Shown: positions 53,786 through 64,000 of the stretch, piece by piece
Numbering within the stretch: position 1 is the first letter of the stretch
How the letters are laid out: each line of letters starts with the position of its first letter
DNA from: Nocardioides sp. zg-1228
GTDB taxonomy: Bacteria; Actinomycetota; Actinomycetes; Propionibacteriales; Nocardioidaceae
Assembly (NCBI RefSeq): GCF_017086465.1
Contig: NZ_CP070961.1
Coordinates: 1,550,001-1,614,000, forward strand
DNA: 64,000 nucleotides
Reading direction: 5' to 3'
Made by a program: the position numbers and the translations under genes
Notes under the pieces: generated by a model
What the model was told of the DNA's origin: nothing
The model's input: only the letters and a program-made list of their open reading frames with translations
Database searches by the model: none

Positions 53786-55857
53786 ATGGCACGCAGCGTG
53801 TACGTGGCGGGGGTCGAGGGCTTCACGGGCAAGTCGGCGGTGGCGCTCGGCGTTCTCGAACAGCTCTCGCGGCGGGTGGCGCGGGTCGCGGTCTTCCGGC
53901 CCGTGGTCCGTGCCGAGGCGTCGGCCGGCGAGGTCCACGACTATGTCCTGGACCTGCTCGTCTCGCACGACGCCGTCGCGCTGACGTACGACGAGTGCGC
54001 GGGGGTCAGCTACGACGACGTGCACGCCGACCCCGACGCGGCGATGGAGCGCATCGTCGCGCGCTACCACCAGGTCGCGGAGAAGAGCGACGCCGTCGTC
54101 GTCGTCGGCAGCGACTACACCGACGTCGGCGCCCCGGCCGAGTTCGCGTTCAACGCGCGGGTCGCGGCCAACCTCGGGTCCCCGGTGCTGCTGGTGCTCA
54201 ACGGCCACGAGCGGGGCGTCGAGCAGCTGCGCACGGCGGCCGCGATGGCCCAGGCCGAGCTCGCGGCCAACCACGCGACGCTCTTCGCGGTCATCGCCAA
54301 CCGCGTCGACCCCGCCGCCCTCGACCGCACGGCGACGGCCCTGCGCCAAGACGGCGTGCCGGCGTTCGCGCTGCCCGAGCAGCCGCTGCTGAGCGCCCCC
54401 TCGGTGGCCGACCTGATGGCGGCCTGCGACGGGCGCCTCGTGCGGGGCGAGGAGGAGCAGCTGGCGCGCGAGGTGCCGGGCCTCGTGGTCGCGGCGATGA
54501 CGCTGCCCAACGTGCTGGACCGGCTCTTCGACGGCGCCCTCGTGGTCACCCCCGGCGACCGGCCCGAGGTGGTGCTCGGCGTGCTGAGCGCGCACCAGTC
54601 GGCCAGCTTCCCGCAGATCTCGGGCATCGTGCTCAACGGCGGGTTGCCGCTGCCAGAGCAGATCGACCGGCTGCTCGACGGGATCGACGTGGCGCTGCCG
54701 ATCGTGGCCACCGACCTCGGCACCCACGCCACCTCGACCGCGCTGACCAACCGGCGCGGCCGCCTCGACAAGGACTCCCCGCGCAAGATCGCGACCGCGC
54801 TGACCATGTTCGCCGACCACGTCGACGGCGAGGAGCTGATGAGCGGCCTGGAGGTGGCCCGCACGTCGGTCGTCACGCCGCTGATGTTCGAGCACCAGGT
54901 CCTCGACGACGCGATCGCCGACCGGCGCCACATCGTGCTGCCGGAGGGGGAGGAGGAGCGCATCCTGCGCGCCGCCGACGTCCTGCTACGGCGCAACGTC
55001 GCCGACCTGACCCTGCTCGGCGACCCGATGTCGGTGCGGGCCAAGGCGGCCCACCTCGGCATCGACGTCTCGGGCGCCCGGCTGCTCAGCCCCTACGACG
55101 AGGAGCTGCGCGAGAGGTTCGCCCAGGAGTACCACCAGCGGCGCGCGCACAAGGGCGTGACGCTCGAGGCGGCACGCGACATCGTGGTCGACGTCTCCTA
55201 CTTCGGCACGATGATGGTCGAGCTCGGCCTGGCCGACGGGATGGTCTCGGGGTCGGTGCACACCACGGCCCACACGATCCGCCCGGCGCTCGAGGTGATC
55301 CGCACGGTGCCGGAGGTCTCGGTGGTGTCGTCGGTGTTCTTCATGTGCCTGCGCGACCAGGTGCTCGTCTACGGCGACTGCGCCGTCAACCCCGACCCCA
55401 CGGCCGAGCAGCTCGCCGACATCGCGATCGCCTCCGCCCGCACCGCCGCCGCGTTCGGGATCGAGCCGCGGGTGGCGATGCTGTCCTACTCGACCGGCAC
55501 GTCGGGCAGCGGCACCGACGTCGTCAAGGTCACCGAGGCCACGGCGCGGGTGCGTGAGCGGGCGCCCGACCTGCTCGTCGAGGGCCCGATCCAGTACGAC
55601 GCCGCGATCGACGCCGCCGTCGCCCGCACCAAGCTGCCCGACTCCGCCGTCGCCGGGCGGGCCACCGTCTTCGTCTTCCCCGACCTCAACACGGGCAACA
55701 ACACCTACAAGGCCGTGCAGCGCTCGGCCGGGGCGCTGGCGGTGGGGCCGGTGCTGCAGGGCCTGCGCAAACCCGTCAACGACCTCTCGCGCGGCGCGCT
55801 GGTCCGCGACATCGTCAACACCGTCGCGATCACCGCCATCCAGGCACAGGAGCTCTC

Positions 55858-55861
<4 letters not shown>
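53786..55861 (+). CDS. pta: Phosphate acetyltransferase, long form
   Basis: Pta converts acetyl-CoA and phosphate to acetyl phosphate. The 691-residue protein has the long three-part layout: a P-loop-like N-terminal domain (VEGFTGKSAVALGVLEQL), a DRTGG domain in the middle (about 220-330), and the catalytic PTA domain from about 360. The catalytic domain shows VLPEGEEERILRAADVL, DGMVSGSVHTTAHTIRPAL and MLSYSTGTSGSGTDVVKV, ending FPDLNTGNNTYKAVQR. It overlaps ackA by 4 bp (ATGA), so the two steps from acetyl-CoA to acetate are coupled. Confidence 0.96.
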
Positions 55862-57075
<1,214 letters not shown>

Positions 57076-57225
57076 GCCTGGCGGCCCGAGGTCGCCGGCG
57101 CTGATCCGCGCCCGGGCGAGGCGGTACTAGCACCATCGGACATCTGTCGACCGGGACCCGGCCGGGCCTTGACTGGGGTCACCAGCCGACCACCGGGTCG
57201 GCACGTCCCGGGAGGAACCGCCACC

Positions 57226-58098
57226 ATGAACAAGCTCCGACTCGCCACTGCCGCCCTCGCGAGCGCCGTGCTCCTCGTCCCCACCACCGGCATCGCCCAC
57301 GCCAAGGGCGGTGGCGACGGGGGCGACGACGATCGCGACCACGGCGGCTCGTCGTCCGGCAACTACGCCGTCACCGTCAACGGCCGCACCTACGACCCGG
57401 CTCCCGGGCGCGACGTCCGGCTGCGCGACCTCCCGGTCTCGGGCGTCGTGACGGTCGTCGGCACCCACACGCGGTTCACCCTCGACGCGGCGACGTTCGG
57501 CGTCCGGGACTACACCCTCACCGGCGCTGCGTCGCCGGAGCGGATGGTCACGGAGCCGACGGTGGTCTTCGCCTCCAAGGTCCCGGTGCTGACGCCGGCG
57601 CAGCTCCGCGCGCCCGTGCTCAAACGGCTCGAGGTCCGCGACGACCGGTTCGAGGCGATCTTCAGCACCGCCGCGGGCAAGCTCAAGGTCCAGGCCAAGG
57701 ACGCTCCCCAGGGCGGGATCCTCCAGATGGAGCCGGAGTTCGCCGGCAACGTCGAGCTCGTGCACACGCTCGGCCCGGGCCTGTTCTACTTCGTCAACAG
57801 CTACACCGGGAAGATCAACTTCGGCAACGGCGTCGACGCGGTGACGTCCGGTCCGGGGTCGCACCAGATGCTGCTCGGCAAGGACAGCCCCCAGGCCGCC
57901 ACGAAGCTGTTCCAGGACGGCCGCACGACCCGGTGGTCGGTCGCGCCGGGTGGTCGGCTCGGCGGGGTCCTCGGCGAGGACGCCATCGAGCTCTCGGCCG
58001 GCGCCACCAACTGCACCAGCCACTGCCAGGCGCAGAACCAGATCCGCGGATCGGTGCCGGTGCCGCCGGACCCGACCGACCCGACGCCCCTGCCCTGA
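57226..58098 (+). CDS. Exported protein of unknown function
   Basis: The 290-residue protein (ATG 57226, ribosome site GGAGG at 57211) has a clean signal peptide with a likely cut after GIAHA at about 26. A Gly/Asp/Ser-rich linker (about 28-45) leads to a beta-rich body with YAVTVNGRTYDPAPG and VVTVVGTHTRFTLD. Two Cys near the C-terminus (TNCTSHC) are probably bonded, and the protein ends in a Pro/Asp/Thr tail. No family recognised. Confidence 0.65.
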   Translation: MNKLRLATAALASAVLLVPTTGIAHAKGGGDGGDDDRDHGGSSSGNYAVTVNGRTYDPAPGRDVRLRDLPVSGVVTVVGTHTRFTLDAATFGVRDYTLTGAASPERMVTEPTVVFASKVPVLTPAQLRAPVLKRLEVRDDRFEAIFSTAAGKLKVQAKDAPQGGILQMEPEFAGNVELVHTLGPGLFYFVNSYTGKINFGNGVDAVTSGPGSHQMLLGKDSPQAATKLFQDGRTTRWSVAPGGRLGGVLGEDAIELSAGATNCTSHCQAQNQIRGSVPVPPDPTDPTPLP

Positions 58099-58233
58099 CC
58101 GGGTCGATCACCACGCCGAGCCGGGCGTCGGTCCTCACCGGGCCGACGTCCGGCTCGTCCTGCGCGCGCCCCGATCCGCCGGATGTCGGGAGGGTTCTGG
58201 CGGCCGATCGCGAGAAGTGGGGGCACTTGTGTG

Positions 58234-58263
58234 TTGACTCCGGCGAAATGGGGTCCTTAGTGT
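58234..58263 (+). promoter_or_regulatory. Predicted promoter of the large secreted protein gene
   Basis: A -35 box TTGACT (58234-58239) and a -10 box TAGTGT (58258-58263) are 18 bp apart. This would give a leader of about 210 nt before the ATG at 58479. The -10 box partly overlaps a CRP-like site. Confidence 0.45.
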
Positions 58264-58276
58264 GACGAGCATCACG
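58261..58276. promoter_or_regulatory. CRP/GlxR-like cAMP receptor site
   Basis: TGTGA-CGAGCA-TCACG matches the CRP-family consensus TGTGA-N6-TCACA in 9 of 10 defined positions. It covers the end of the predicted -10 box and the likely transcription start, a position that favours repression. Control by a cAMP-linked regulator would fit an exported sugar-acting enzyme. Confidence 0.55.
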
Positions 58277-58478
58277 GGTGACTCTCGGCCACCCGCGTCG
58301 GGAGAGGGGCCACGGTCGCCATGGCGAGTTCCCCTCTGCCCCGCCCCGGGTCCTCGCCGCGCTCGTCGCGGCTCCCGTTCCGGCCCCGTTCCCGCGCCGC
58401 TGCCCTCGCAGCCGGCCTCGCCGCCCGGTCCCCGAGCGGCGCCAGCAACCCCGCACGGCCATGAGAAGGCAGGACAGC

Positions 58479-61400
58479 ATGCGCAGCTTCCGTTCACCCG
58501 CGGCACGTGTCAGGACATCCCTCGCGGGACTGGTGGCGGTGGCCGTCGCCGCCGGGGGCATCGCCACCGCCCCCGCCGCGGCCGCCGCCCCGCCACCGCT
58601 GGCCGGCACCACCCAGCGGACGGCGGCGCCCACGGCTGCGGTGGCCGCCGCGGTGGAGCCGACCTTCGACGTCCTCGTCTTCAGCAGGACCACCGGGTTC
58701 CGCCACGACTCGATCCCGGCGGGCGTCCGGGCCGTCAGGCGGCTCGGGGCGCAGTACGGCTTCACCGTCGACGCCACCGAGGACCCCGCCCAGTTCACCG
58801 AGGCCAACCTCGCGAAGTACGAGGCGGTGGTGTGGCTGTCCACCACCAGCGATGTGCTCGACGACGCCCAGCAGGCGGCGTTCGAGGCCTACATCCGTGC
58901 CGGCGGCGGCTACGTCGGCATCCACGCGGCCTCCGACACCGAGTACACCTGGCCCTGGTACGGCCGGCTCGTCGGCGCCTACTTCCAGAGCCACCCCGCC
59001 GGCACTCCCACCGCCACCATCGACGTCGAGGACCGGAGCACGCCGTCGTCCTGCGCGCTGCCGGCACGGTGGACGCGCACCGACGAGTGGTACAACTTCC
59101 AGTCGCCGACCGACCCCGTCGTCAACGGCGGGGGCGCCGACTACAGCCCCCGCACCAACAGCGACATCAACGTCATCGCCTCGCTCGACGAGTCGACCTA
59201 CGACGAGAACGACGGCGCTCCGGGCGACGACGACCACCCGATCGCCTGGTACCAGGAGTTCGACGGCGGCCGCAGCTTCTACACCGGCGGCGGCCACACC
59301 GACGCGTCCTTCTCCGAGCCCCTCTTCCGTCTGCACCTGCTCGGCGGCATCCAGTACGCCGCGGGCGAGGCACCCGACGGCTGCACGGCGCCGCCGCCCA
59401 CCGACGCGTCGTTCGAGCAGGTCACCCTGGCCAAGGGCGTCGACAAGGTCGGCGAGCCGATGAGCATCTCGGTGCTGCCGGACGGCCGCGTGCTGCACAA
59501 CGCGCGCGACGGCCGCATCTTCCTCACCGACCTCGAGGGCAACACCACGCTCCTCCACGACGTCCCGATCTACTCCCACGACGAGGACGGCCTGCAGAGC
59601 CTCACCGTCAGTCCCGACTTCGAGGACGACGGCTGGGTCTACCTCTACTACGCACCGCCGCTCGCCACGCCGGCCGGCGACGCCCCCAACGAGGGCACCG
59701 CCGAGCAGTTCGCGACGTGGCAGGGCTACAACGTCCTGACCCGGATGAAGATGGTCGACGACGACCTCGACCCCTCCACCGAGCAGGAGCTGCTGCGCGT
59801 CGACGCCAACCGCGGCATCTGCTGCCACGCCGGCGGAGCGATCGACTTCGACGCCGACGGCAACCTCTACCTCTCCACCGGCGACGACTCCAACCCGTTC
59901 GCCTCCGACGGCTACGCGCCGCTCGACGAGCGCGCCACCCGCAACCCGGCCTACGACGCGCAGCGCAGCTCGGCCAACACCAACGACCTGCGGGGCAAGG
60001 TGCTGCGCATCACGCCCGACCCGACCGCCGCGAGCTACACAGTGCCCGACGGCAACCTGTTCCCGGAGGCCGACGACGCCCAGGGCAAGACCCGCCCGGA
60101 GATCTACGCGATGGGCTTCCGCAACCCGTTCCGGATGACGGTCGACAAGCGCACCGGCTACGTCTACCTCGGTGAGTACGGACCCGACGCCGGCGGCGCC
60201 AACCCCAACCGTGGCCCCGGGGGCATCGTGGAGTTCAACCAGATCCGCGAGGCCGGCAACTTCGGCTGGCCCTACTGCACCGGCACCAACACCCCGGCCG
60301 AGACCTACAACGAGTGGGACTTCGCGACCAACACCACCGGCCCCAAGTTCGACTGCACGGCGCCGGTCAACAACAGCCCGCACAACACCGGCCTGACCAA
60401 CCTCCCGCCGGCCCAGCCCGCCTGGATCAAGTACGACGGGGGGAGCGTCACCTACGGCGGCGTCACCACCAACGAGTTCGGCGGCGGTGGCGAGGGCCCG
60501 ATGGCGGGCCCCGTCTACAACTACGACCCCGACCTCGACTCCGACGTGAAGTTCCCCGAGTACTTCGACAACCACTTCTTCGCCGGCGAGTGGACCCGCG
60601 GCTGGATCCGCGACATCGCCATGGACGCCGAGGGCGACGTGGCCGGCATCGACCCGTTCTTCGACTCCTCGACCCTCTACGCCGCGATGGACATGGAGTT
60701 CGGACCCGACGGCTCGCTCTACGTCCTCGACTACGGCAACGGCGGCTACTTCACCGGCAACGAGAACTCGGCCGTCTACAAGATCAACGCCATCAACGAG
60801 GGCGCCCGCTCGCCGTCGGCGTCGGCCACCGCGACGCCCGACTCGGGCACCGCCCCGCTGACCGTGCGGTTCTCCAGCGCCGGATCGAGCGACCCCGACG
60901 AGGGCGACTCGATCGTGTCCTACGCCTGGGACTTCCAGAACGACGGCACCGTCGACTCCAGGGAGGCCGACCCGACGTTCGTCTACACCGAGAACGGCGT
61001 CTACGACGCCCGTCTGACCGTCACCGACACCACCGGTCGCACCGGCGTGGCCACCGCGGTCGTGACGGTCGGCAACACCCGGCCCACGGTCGAGATCGAG
61101 ATGCCGCCCGACGGCGCGTTCTTCGAGTTCGGCGACTCCGTGCGGGTCAAGGTCACCGTGACCGACCCCGAGGACGGGGAGATCGACTGCGACCGGGTCG
61201 AGATCGACTACATCCTCGGCCACGACTCCCACGGCCACCCGCTCAGCTCGCGCACCGGCTGCGACGTCGTCCTGCCGACCGTCCGCGACGAGGGCCACGA
61301 CGCCTCCGCCGACATCTTCGGGGTGATCAACGCCAGCTACACCGACGAGGGAGGGGGCGGCGTCCGCACGCTGACCGGTGAGGACGAGGTCGTCCTGCAG

Positions 61401-64000
61401 CCCAAGCGCAAGCAGGCCGAGCACGTCGACACCCAGCAGGGAGTCGCCACCGAGGCGACGACCGATCCCCTCGGCGGCTCGCGCAACCTGTCCAACATCG
61501 ACGCGGGCGACCACGTGTCCTACGCGCCGATCAGCCTCCACCAGGTGCCGCGCCTGCGCTTCCGGGTCGCGTCGGGAGGCGTCGGAGGCACCATCGAGGC
61601 CCACCTCGACAGCCCCACCGGGCCGCTGGCCGGCTCGGTCGACGTCCCGGTGACCGGGGGCTGGCAGCAGTGGCAGTTCGTCGACATGGACATCGCCGAG
61701 TCGGCGCGGGAGGGCTCGCACGAGCTGTTCCTGGTCTTCACCAACGACGACCCCGCCGCCACGGGGCTGTTCAACGTCAACTTCTTCGACGCCGCCGGCA
61801 AGGGCGTCTCGGTCAACTCACGTCCGCAGGTGGGCGCGCAGGGCACCCCCAGCCAGGGCACCGCGCCGCTGACCGTCGACTTCGAGGGCTCCGCGTCCGA
61901 CTTCGACGGTGACGAGCTGACCTACCGCTGGGACTTCGGCGTGCCGGGTGACGCCGACACGGCCACCAGCCTCGACGCCCAGTACACCTACACCGAGCCG
62001 GGCTCCTACACCGCGCGGCTGACCGCCACCGACCCGTCCGGCGCGTCGGGCTCGGCCACGGTCCCGATCCGGGTGCTCAACGCCTGCGGGGTCCAGCAGT
62101 CCGACGAGTTCGACGGCACCTCGCTCGACGGCAAGTGGGACGTCATCCGCGACAGCGGCACCTGGAGCGTGGCCGACGGCGGTCTCCAGCTGCCGATCGA
62201 CACCGGGAGCCTCTACGGCATCGGCGGCAACGCCAAGGACATCATCGTGCAGGAGGCGCCCGACGGCGCGTTCGAGGTGACCGCGAAGGTCACCGCCGAG
62301 GTGACCGAGAACTACCACCAGGCCGGGCTGCGGCTCTACTCCGACGACGAGAACTGGGCCTCGGTCCACCTCATCTCCGCCGGCGGCAACCGCGACGTGG
62401 AGTTCATCTACGAGGCGCAGGGCGCACCGCGCAACGAGGCGGCCGACAAGCTCGGCGGCGTGCCTGCCGGGTTCCCGTCGACCTACTACGTGCGGCTGAC
62501 CTCCGACGGCACCGACCTTCGGGCGTCCTACTCCGCCGACGGCGAGACGTTCTCCCCGGTCGGGCGGCCCGCGCCGATGAGCACGTTCGCCACGCCGCGG
62601 ATCGGTCCGGCCGCGGTGTCGGGCGGCGCGACGACGAGCCCGACCGCGACGTTCGACTGGATCCGCTTCGAGCCCGACGGCACGAGCGGCGCCACCGACC
62701 CGAGCGACGAGTTCACCGGCACCTCCCTCGACGAGTGCCGCTGGAACGCCATCGTCCGCGAGGACCCGACCACCTACGAGGTGGCCGACGGCGAGCTCAC
62801 CATCACCACCACGGAAGGTGACATCTACCAGACGCCCAACGCGGCGGGGGCGACCAACTTCGTGCTGCAGTCGGCCGCCAACCTCCCGACGGACTACGTC
62901 GCGGAGACCAGGCTGTCGGCGACGTTCACCGACGGCTACGCCCAGGGCGGCCTGCTCGCCTACGGCGACGACGACAACTACGTCAAGCTCGACGTCATCT
63001 CCGACACCGGGCAGGGCCGGATCAACCGGGTCGAGCTGCGCTCCGAGCTGGGTGGGGCCATCCAGGACCCGCAGCCGCAGGTCGACCTGCCGGCCAACGT
63101 GACGTCGTACCGCCTGCGGCTGACCAAGGACGGGTCGAGCTACACCGGTGAGGTCGCCGTCGACGGCGGCGAGTGGCAGGCCGTGGGCACCGTCACCCAC
63201 CCCACGGCCGACCTGGACCTCGGCCTGTTCGCCCTCGGCGTGCAGCAACCGGGCCGGACCGCGTCGTTCGACTACTTCCGGCTCACCCCGGCAGCGGCGG
63301 AGAACCGTCCGCCCGTCGCCGACGACGACACCGCCGTCACCACGGCCGGGCGGGAGGTCACCATCTCGGTGCTCGCCGGTGACACCGACCCCGACGGCGA
63401 CGACCTCACCGTCGAGTCCGTCACCACGCCCGCCCACGGCACGGCGAGGATCAACACCGACGGCACTGTCCGCTACACGCCCGAGGCCGGCTACTCCGGG
63501 ACCGACACGTTCGACTACGTGGTCAGCGACGGCAACGGCGGCACCGACACGGGCACCGTCACCGTCACGGTCGCCGAGACCTGTGAGACCGACACCCCCG
63601 ACGACACGTTCGACGGGGACGCGCTCGACACCTGCCGGTGGGACGCGATCGTCGCCGACGATCCGGCCACGCGCCGGGTGGCCGACGGGCGGCTGTTCCT
63701 CACCACGACGCGGGGCGAGATCTACCAGGGCGGCACCGGCAAGTCCAACCTGATCCTGCAGTCGCCCGACCACGCCGGTGACGACTGGACGCTCGAGGCA
63801 CACGCCGACGTGGAGGGACTCGACGGCGGCTACAGCCAGGCCGGCCTGATGGCCTACGGCGACGATGCCAACTACGTGAAGCTCGTAGTGATCTCCGACG
63901 ATGGCCGGACGGCGCCCAACCGCGTCGAGCTGCGCTCGGAGGTCGACGACCGGATCGTGGGTGGCGACCCGCAGCCCGAGCTCGCCATCCCCGACGGCAC
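58479..64000 (+). CDS. Giant secreted protein: ThuA, sugar-dehydrogenase propeller, PKD and binding domains (3' end outside window)
   Basis: One frame stays open from ATG 58479 to the window end, 1,840 codons. After a signal peptide (about 1-37) come a ThuA-like domain (60-297; FDVLVFSRTTGFRHDSIPAG, YVGIHAASDTEY) and a PQQ-type glucose/sorbosone dehydrogenase propeller (311-774; GICCHAGGAIDFDADGNLYL, YAMGFRNPFRM). PKD domains follow at 777-867 and 1112-1203 (VSYAWDFQNDG, LTYRWDFG), with a CBM6-like stretch between them. Three copies of a DUF1349/LamG-like domain start at about 1206, 1408 and 1704 (each DEFDG/DTFDG-type). A cadherin-like domain is at 1608-1701 (PPVADDDTAVTTAG). It should bind and oxidise or process polysaccharide outside the cell. 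Confidence 0.88.
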   Translation, partial: MRSFRSPAARVRTSLAGLVAVAVAAGGIATAPAAAAAPPPLAGTTQRTAAPTAAVAAAVEPTFDVLVFSRTTGFRHDSIPAGVRAVRRLGAQYGFTVDATEDPAQFTEANLAKYEAVVWLSTTSDVLDDAQQAAFEAYIRAGGGYVGIHAASDTEYTWPWYGRLVGAYFQSHPAGTPTATIDVEDRSTPSSCALPARWTRTDEWYNFQSPTDPVVNGGGADYSPRTNSDINVIASLDESTYDENDGAPGDDDHPIAWYQEFDGGRSFYTGGGHTDASFSEPLFRLHLLGGIQYAAGEAPDGCTAPPPTDASFEQVTLAKGVDKVGEPMSISVLPDGRVLHNARDGRIFLTDLEGNTTLLHDVPIYSHDEDGLQSLTVSPDFEDDGWVYLYYAPPLATPAGDAPNEGTAEQFATWQGYNVLTRMKMVDDDLDPSTEQELLRVDANRGICCHAGGAIDFDADGNLYLSTGDDSNPFASDGYAPLDERATRNPAYDAQRSSANTNDLRGKVLRITPDPTAASYTVPDGNLFPEADDAQGKTRPEIYAMGFRNPFRMTVDKRTGYVYLGEYGPDAGGANPNRGPGGIVEFNQIREAGNFGWPYCTGTNTPAETYNEWDFATNTTGPKFDCTAPVNNSPHNTGLTNLPPAQPAWIKYDGGSVTYGGVTTNEFGGGGEGPMAGPVYNYDPDLDSDVKFPEYFDNHFFAGEWTRGWIRDIAMDAEGDVAGIDPFFDSSTLYAAMDMEFGPDGSLYVLDYGNGGYFTGNENSAVYKINAINEGARSPSASATATPDSGTAPLTVRFSSAGSSDPDEGDSIVSYAWDFQNDGTVDSREADPTFVYTENGVYDARLTVTDTTGRTGVATAVVTVGNTRPTVEIEMPPDGAFFEFGDSVRVKVTVTDPEDGEIDCDRVEIDYILGHDSHGHPLSSRTGCDVVLPTVRDEGHDASADIFGVINASYTDEGGGGVRTLTGEDEVVLQPKRKQAEHVDTQQGVATEATTDPLGGSRNLSNIDAGDHVSYAPISLHQVPRLRFRVASGGVGGTIEAHLDSPTGPLAGSVDVPVTGGWQQWQFVDMDIAESAREGSHELFLVFTNDDPAATGLFNVNFFDAAGKGVSVNSRPQVGAQGTPSQGTAPLTVDFEGSASDFDGDELTYRWDFGVPGDADTATSLDAQYTYTEPGSYTARLTATDPSGASGSATVPIRVLNACGVQQSDEFDGTSLDGKWDVIRDSGTWSVADGGLQLPIDTGSLYGIGGNAKDIIVQEAPDGAFEVTAKVTAEVTENYHQAGLRLYSDDENWASVHLISAGGNRDVEFIYEAQGAPRNEAADKLGGVPAGFPSTYYVRLTSDGTDLRASYSADGETFSPVGRPAPMSTFATPRIGPAAVSGGATTSPTATFDWIRFEPDGTSGATDPSDEFTGTSLDECRWNAIVREDPTTYEVADGELTITTTEGDIYQTPNAAGATNFVLQSAANLPTDYVAETRLSATFTDGYAQGGLLAYGDDDNYVKLDVISDTGQGRINRVELRSELGGAIQDPQPQVDLPANVTSYRLRLTKDGSSYTGEVAVDGGEWQAVGTVTHPTADLDLGLFALGVQQPGRTASFDYFRLTPAAAENRPPVADDDTAVTTAGREVTISVLAGDTDPDGDDLTVESVTTPAHGTARINTDGTVRYTPEAGYSGTDTFDYVVSDGNGGTDTGTVTVTVAETCETDTPDDTFDGDALDTCRWDAIVADDPATRRVADGRLFLTTTRGEIYQGGTGKSNLILQSPDHAGDDWTLEAHADVEGLDGGYSQAGLMAYGDDANYVKLVVISDDGRTAPNRVELRSEVDDRIVGGDPQPELAIPDG

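Noticed and set aside
58494..63803. Two long minus-strand frames under the giant secreted protein
   Set aside because: Their peptides are low-complexity Val/Gly/Asp runs, while the plus strand shows continuous domain-level coding.

Overview
The window is very GC-rich, densely coded actinobacterial chromosome. The gene set (glnA2-glnE, a SatD pair, a LexA-controlled imuA'-imuB-dnaE2 cassette, clpP pair with a PopR-like regulator, GPP34, pta-ackA, DUF222-HNH nuclease) and many GTG starts fit a Nocardioidaceae genome such as Nocardioides. That placement is inferred from gene content only; no rRNA, tRNA or CRISPR array was recognised.

Layout. 1-2.8 kb: a two-component pair at the left edge, then exported or membrane proteins without assigned function. 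2.9-7.2 kb: glutamine synthetase GlnA2 and the adenylyltransferase GlnE. 7.2-9.1 kb: a SatD protein and its membrane partner behind a promoter carrying two identical dyads, then a CBS protein. 9.1-14.7 kb: an accessory patch with a DUF222-HNH nuclease behind a probable SOS box and structured leader, a truncated VOC gene, a complete IS30-family element with a scrambled transposase segment, a lipoprotein, a gene remnant and a GNAT. 14.7-18 kb: cobU, cobT and cobS with an opposed SDR between them. 18-23.8 kb: 2H phosphoesterase, threonine-aldolase-like enzyme, CtlX, a secreted endonuclease/exonuclease/phosphatase-fold protein with a Gly-His tail, YczE-like and GPP34 proteins. 23.9-29.9 kb: divergent hsp20/merR, a flap-type exonuclease, lipoprotein, MDR reductase and an AtoE-type transporter. 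30-35.7 kb: clpP3/clpP4-like operon, PopR-like regulator, SelO, release factor 3 and a GAF-ANTAR protein. 36-44 kb: MFS transporter and a cell-envelope glycan cassette. 44.3-50.2 kb: the SOS mutasome. 50.3-53.6 kb: a PLD-like protein, a DRGH nuclease and a SigB/SigF-type sigma factor. 53.8-58.1 kb: pta-ackA and an exported protein. 58.5 kb to the end: one open frame of at least 1,840 codons for a secreted ThuA/sugar-dehydrogenase mosaic.

The strongest signals are these. (1) The second ClpP has lost the catalytic Ser and Asp (Trp100, Thr174) while its partner keeps the triad; the operon sits behind two abutting TCCGCC-N3-GGCGGA sites and next to a PopR-like protein ending in Ala-Ala. (2) The satD promoter has ATGAAG-N7-CTTCAT twice, one copy filling the -35/-10 spacer, and seems to make a leaderless mRNA. 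(3) A perfect LexA box lies between the promoter elements of the mutasome, and a weaker one lies upstream of the HNH gene. (4) The IS30 transposase carries two compensating frameshifts.
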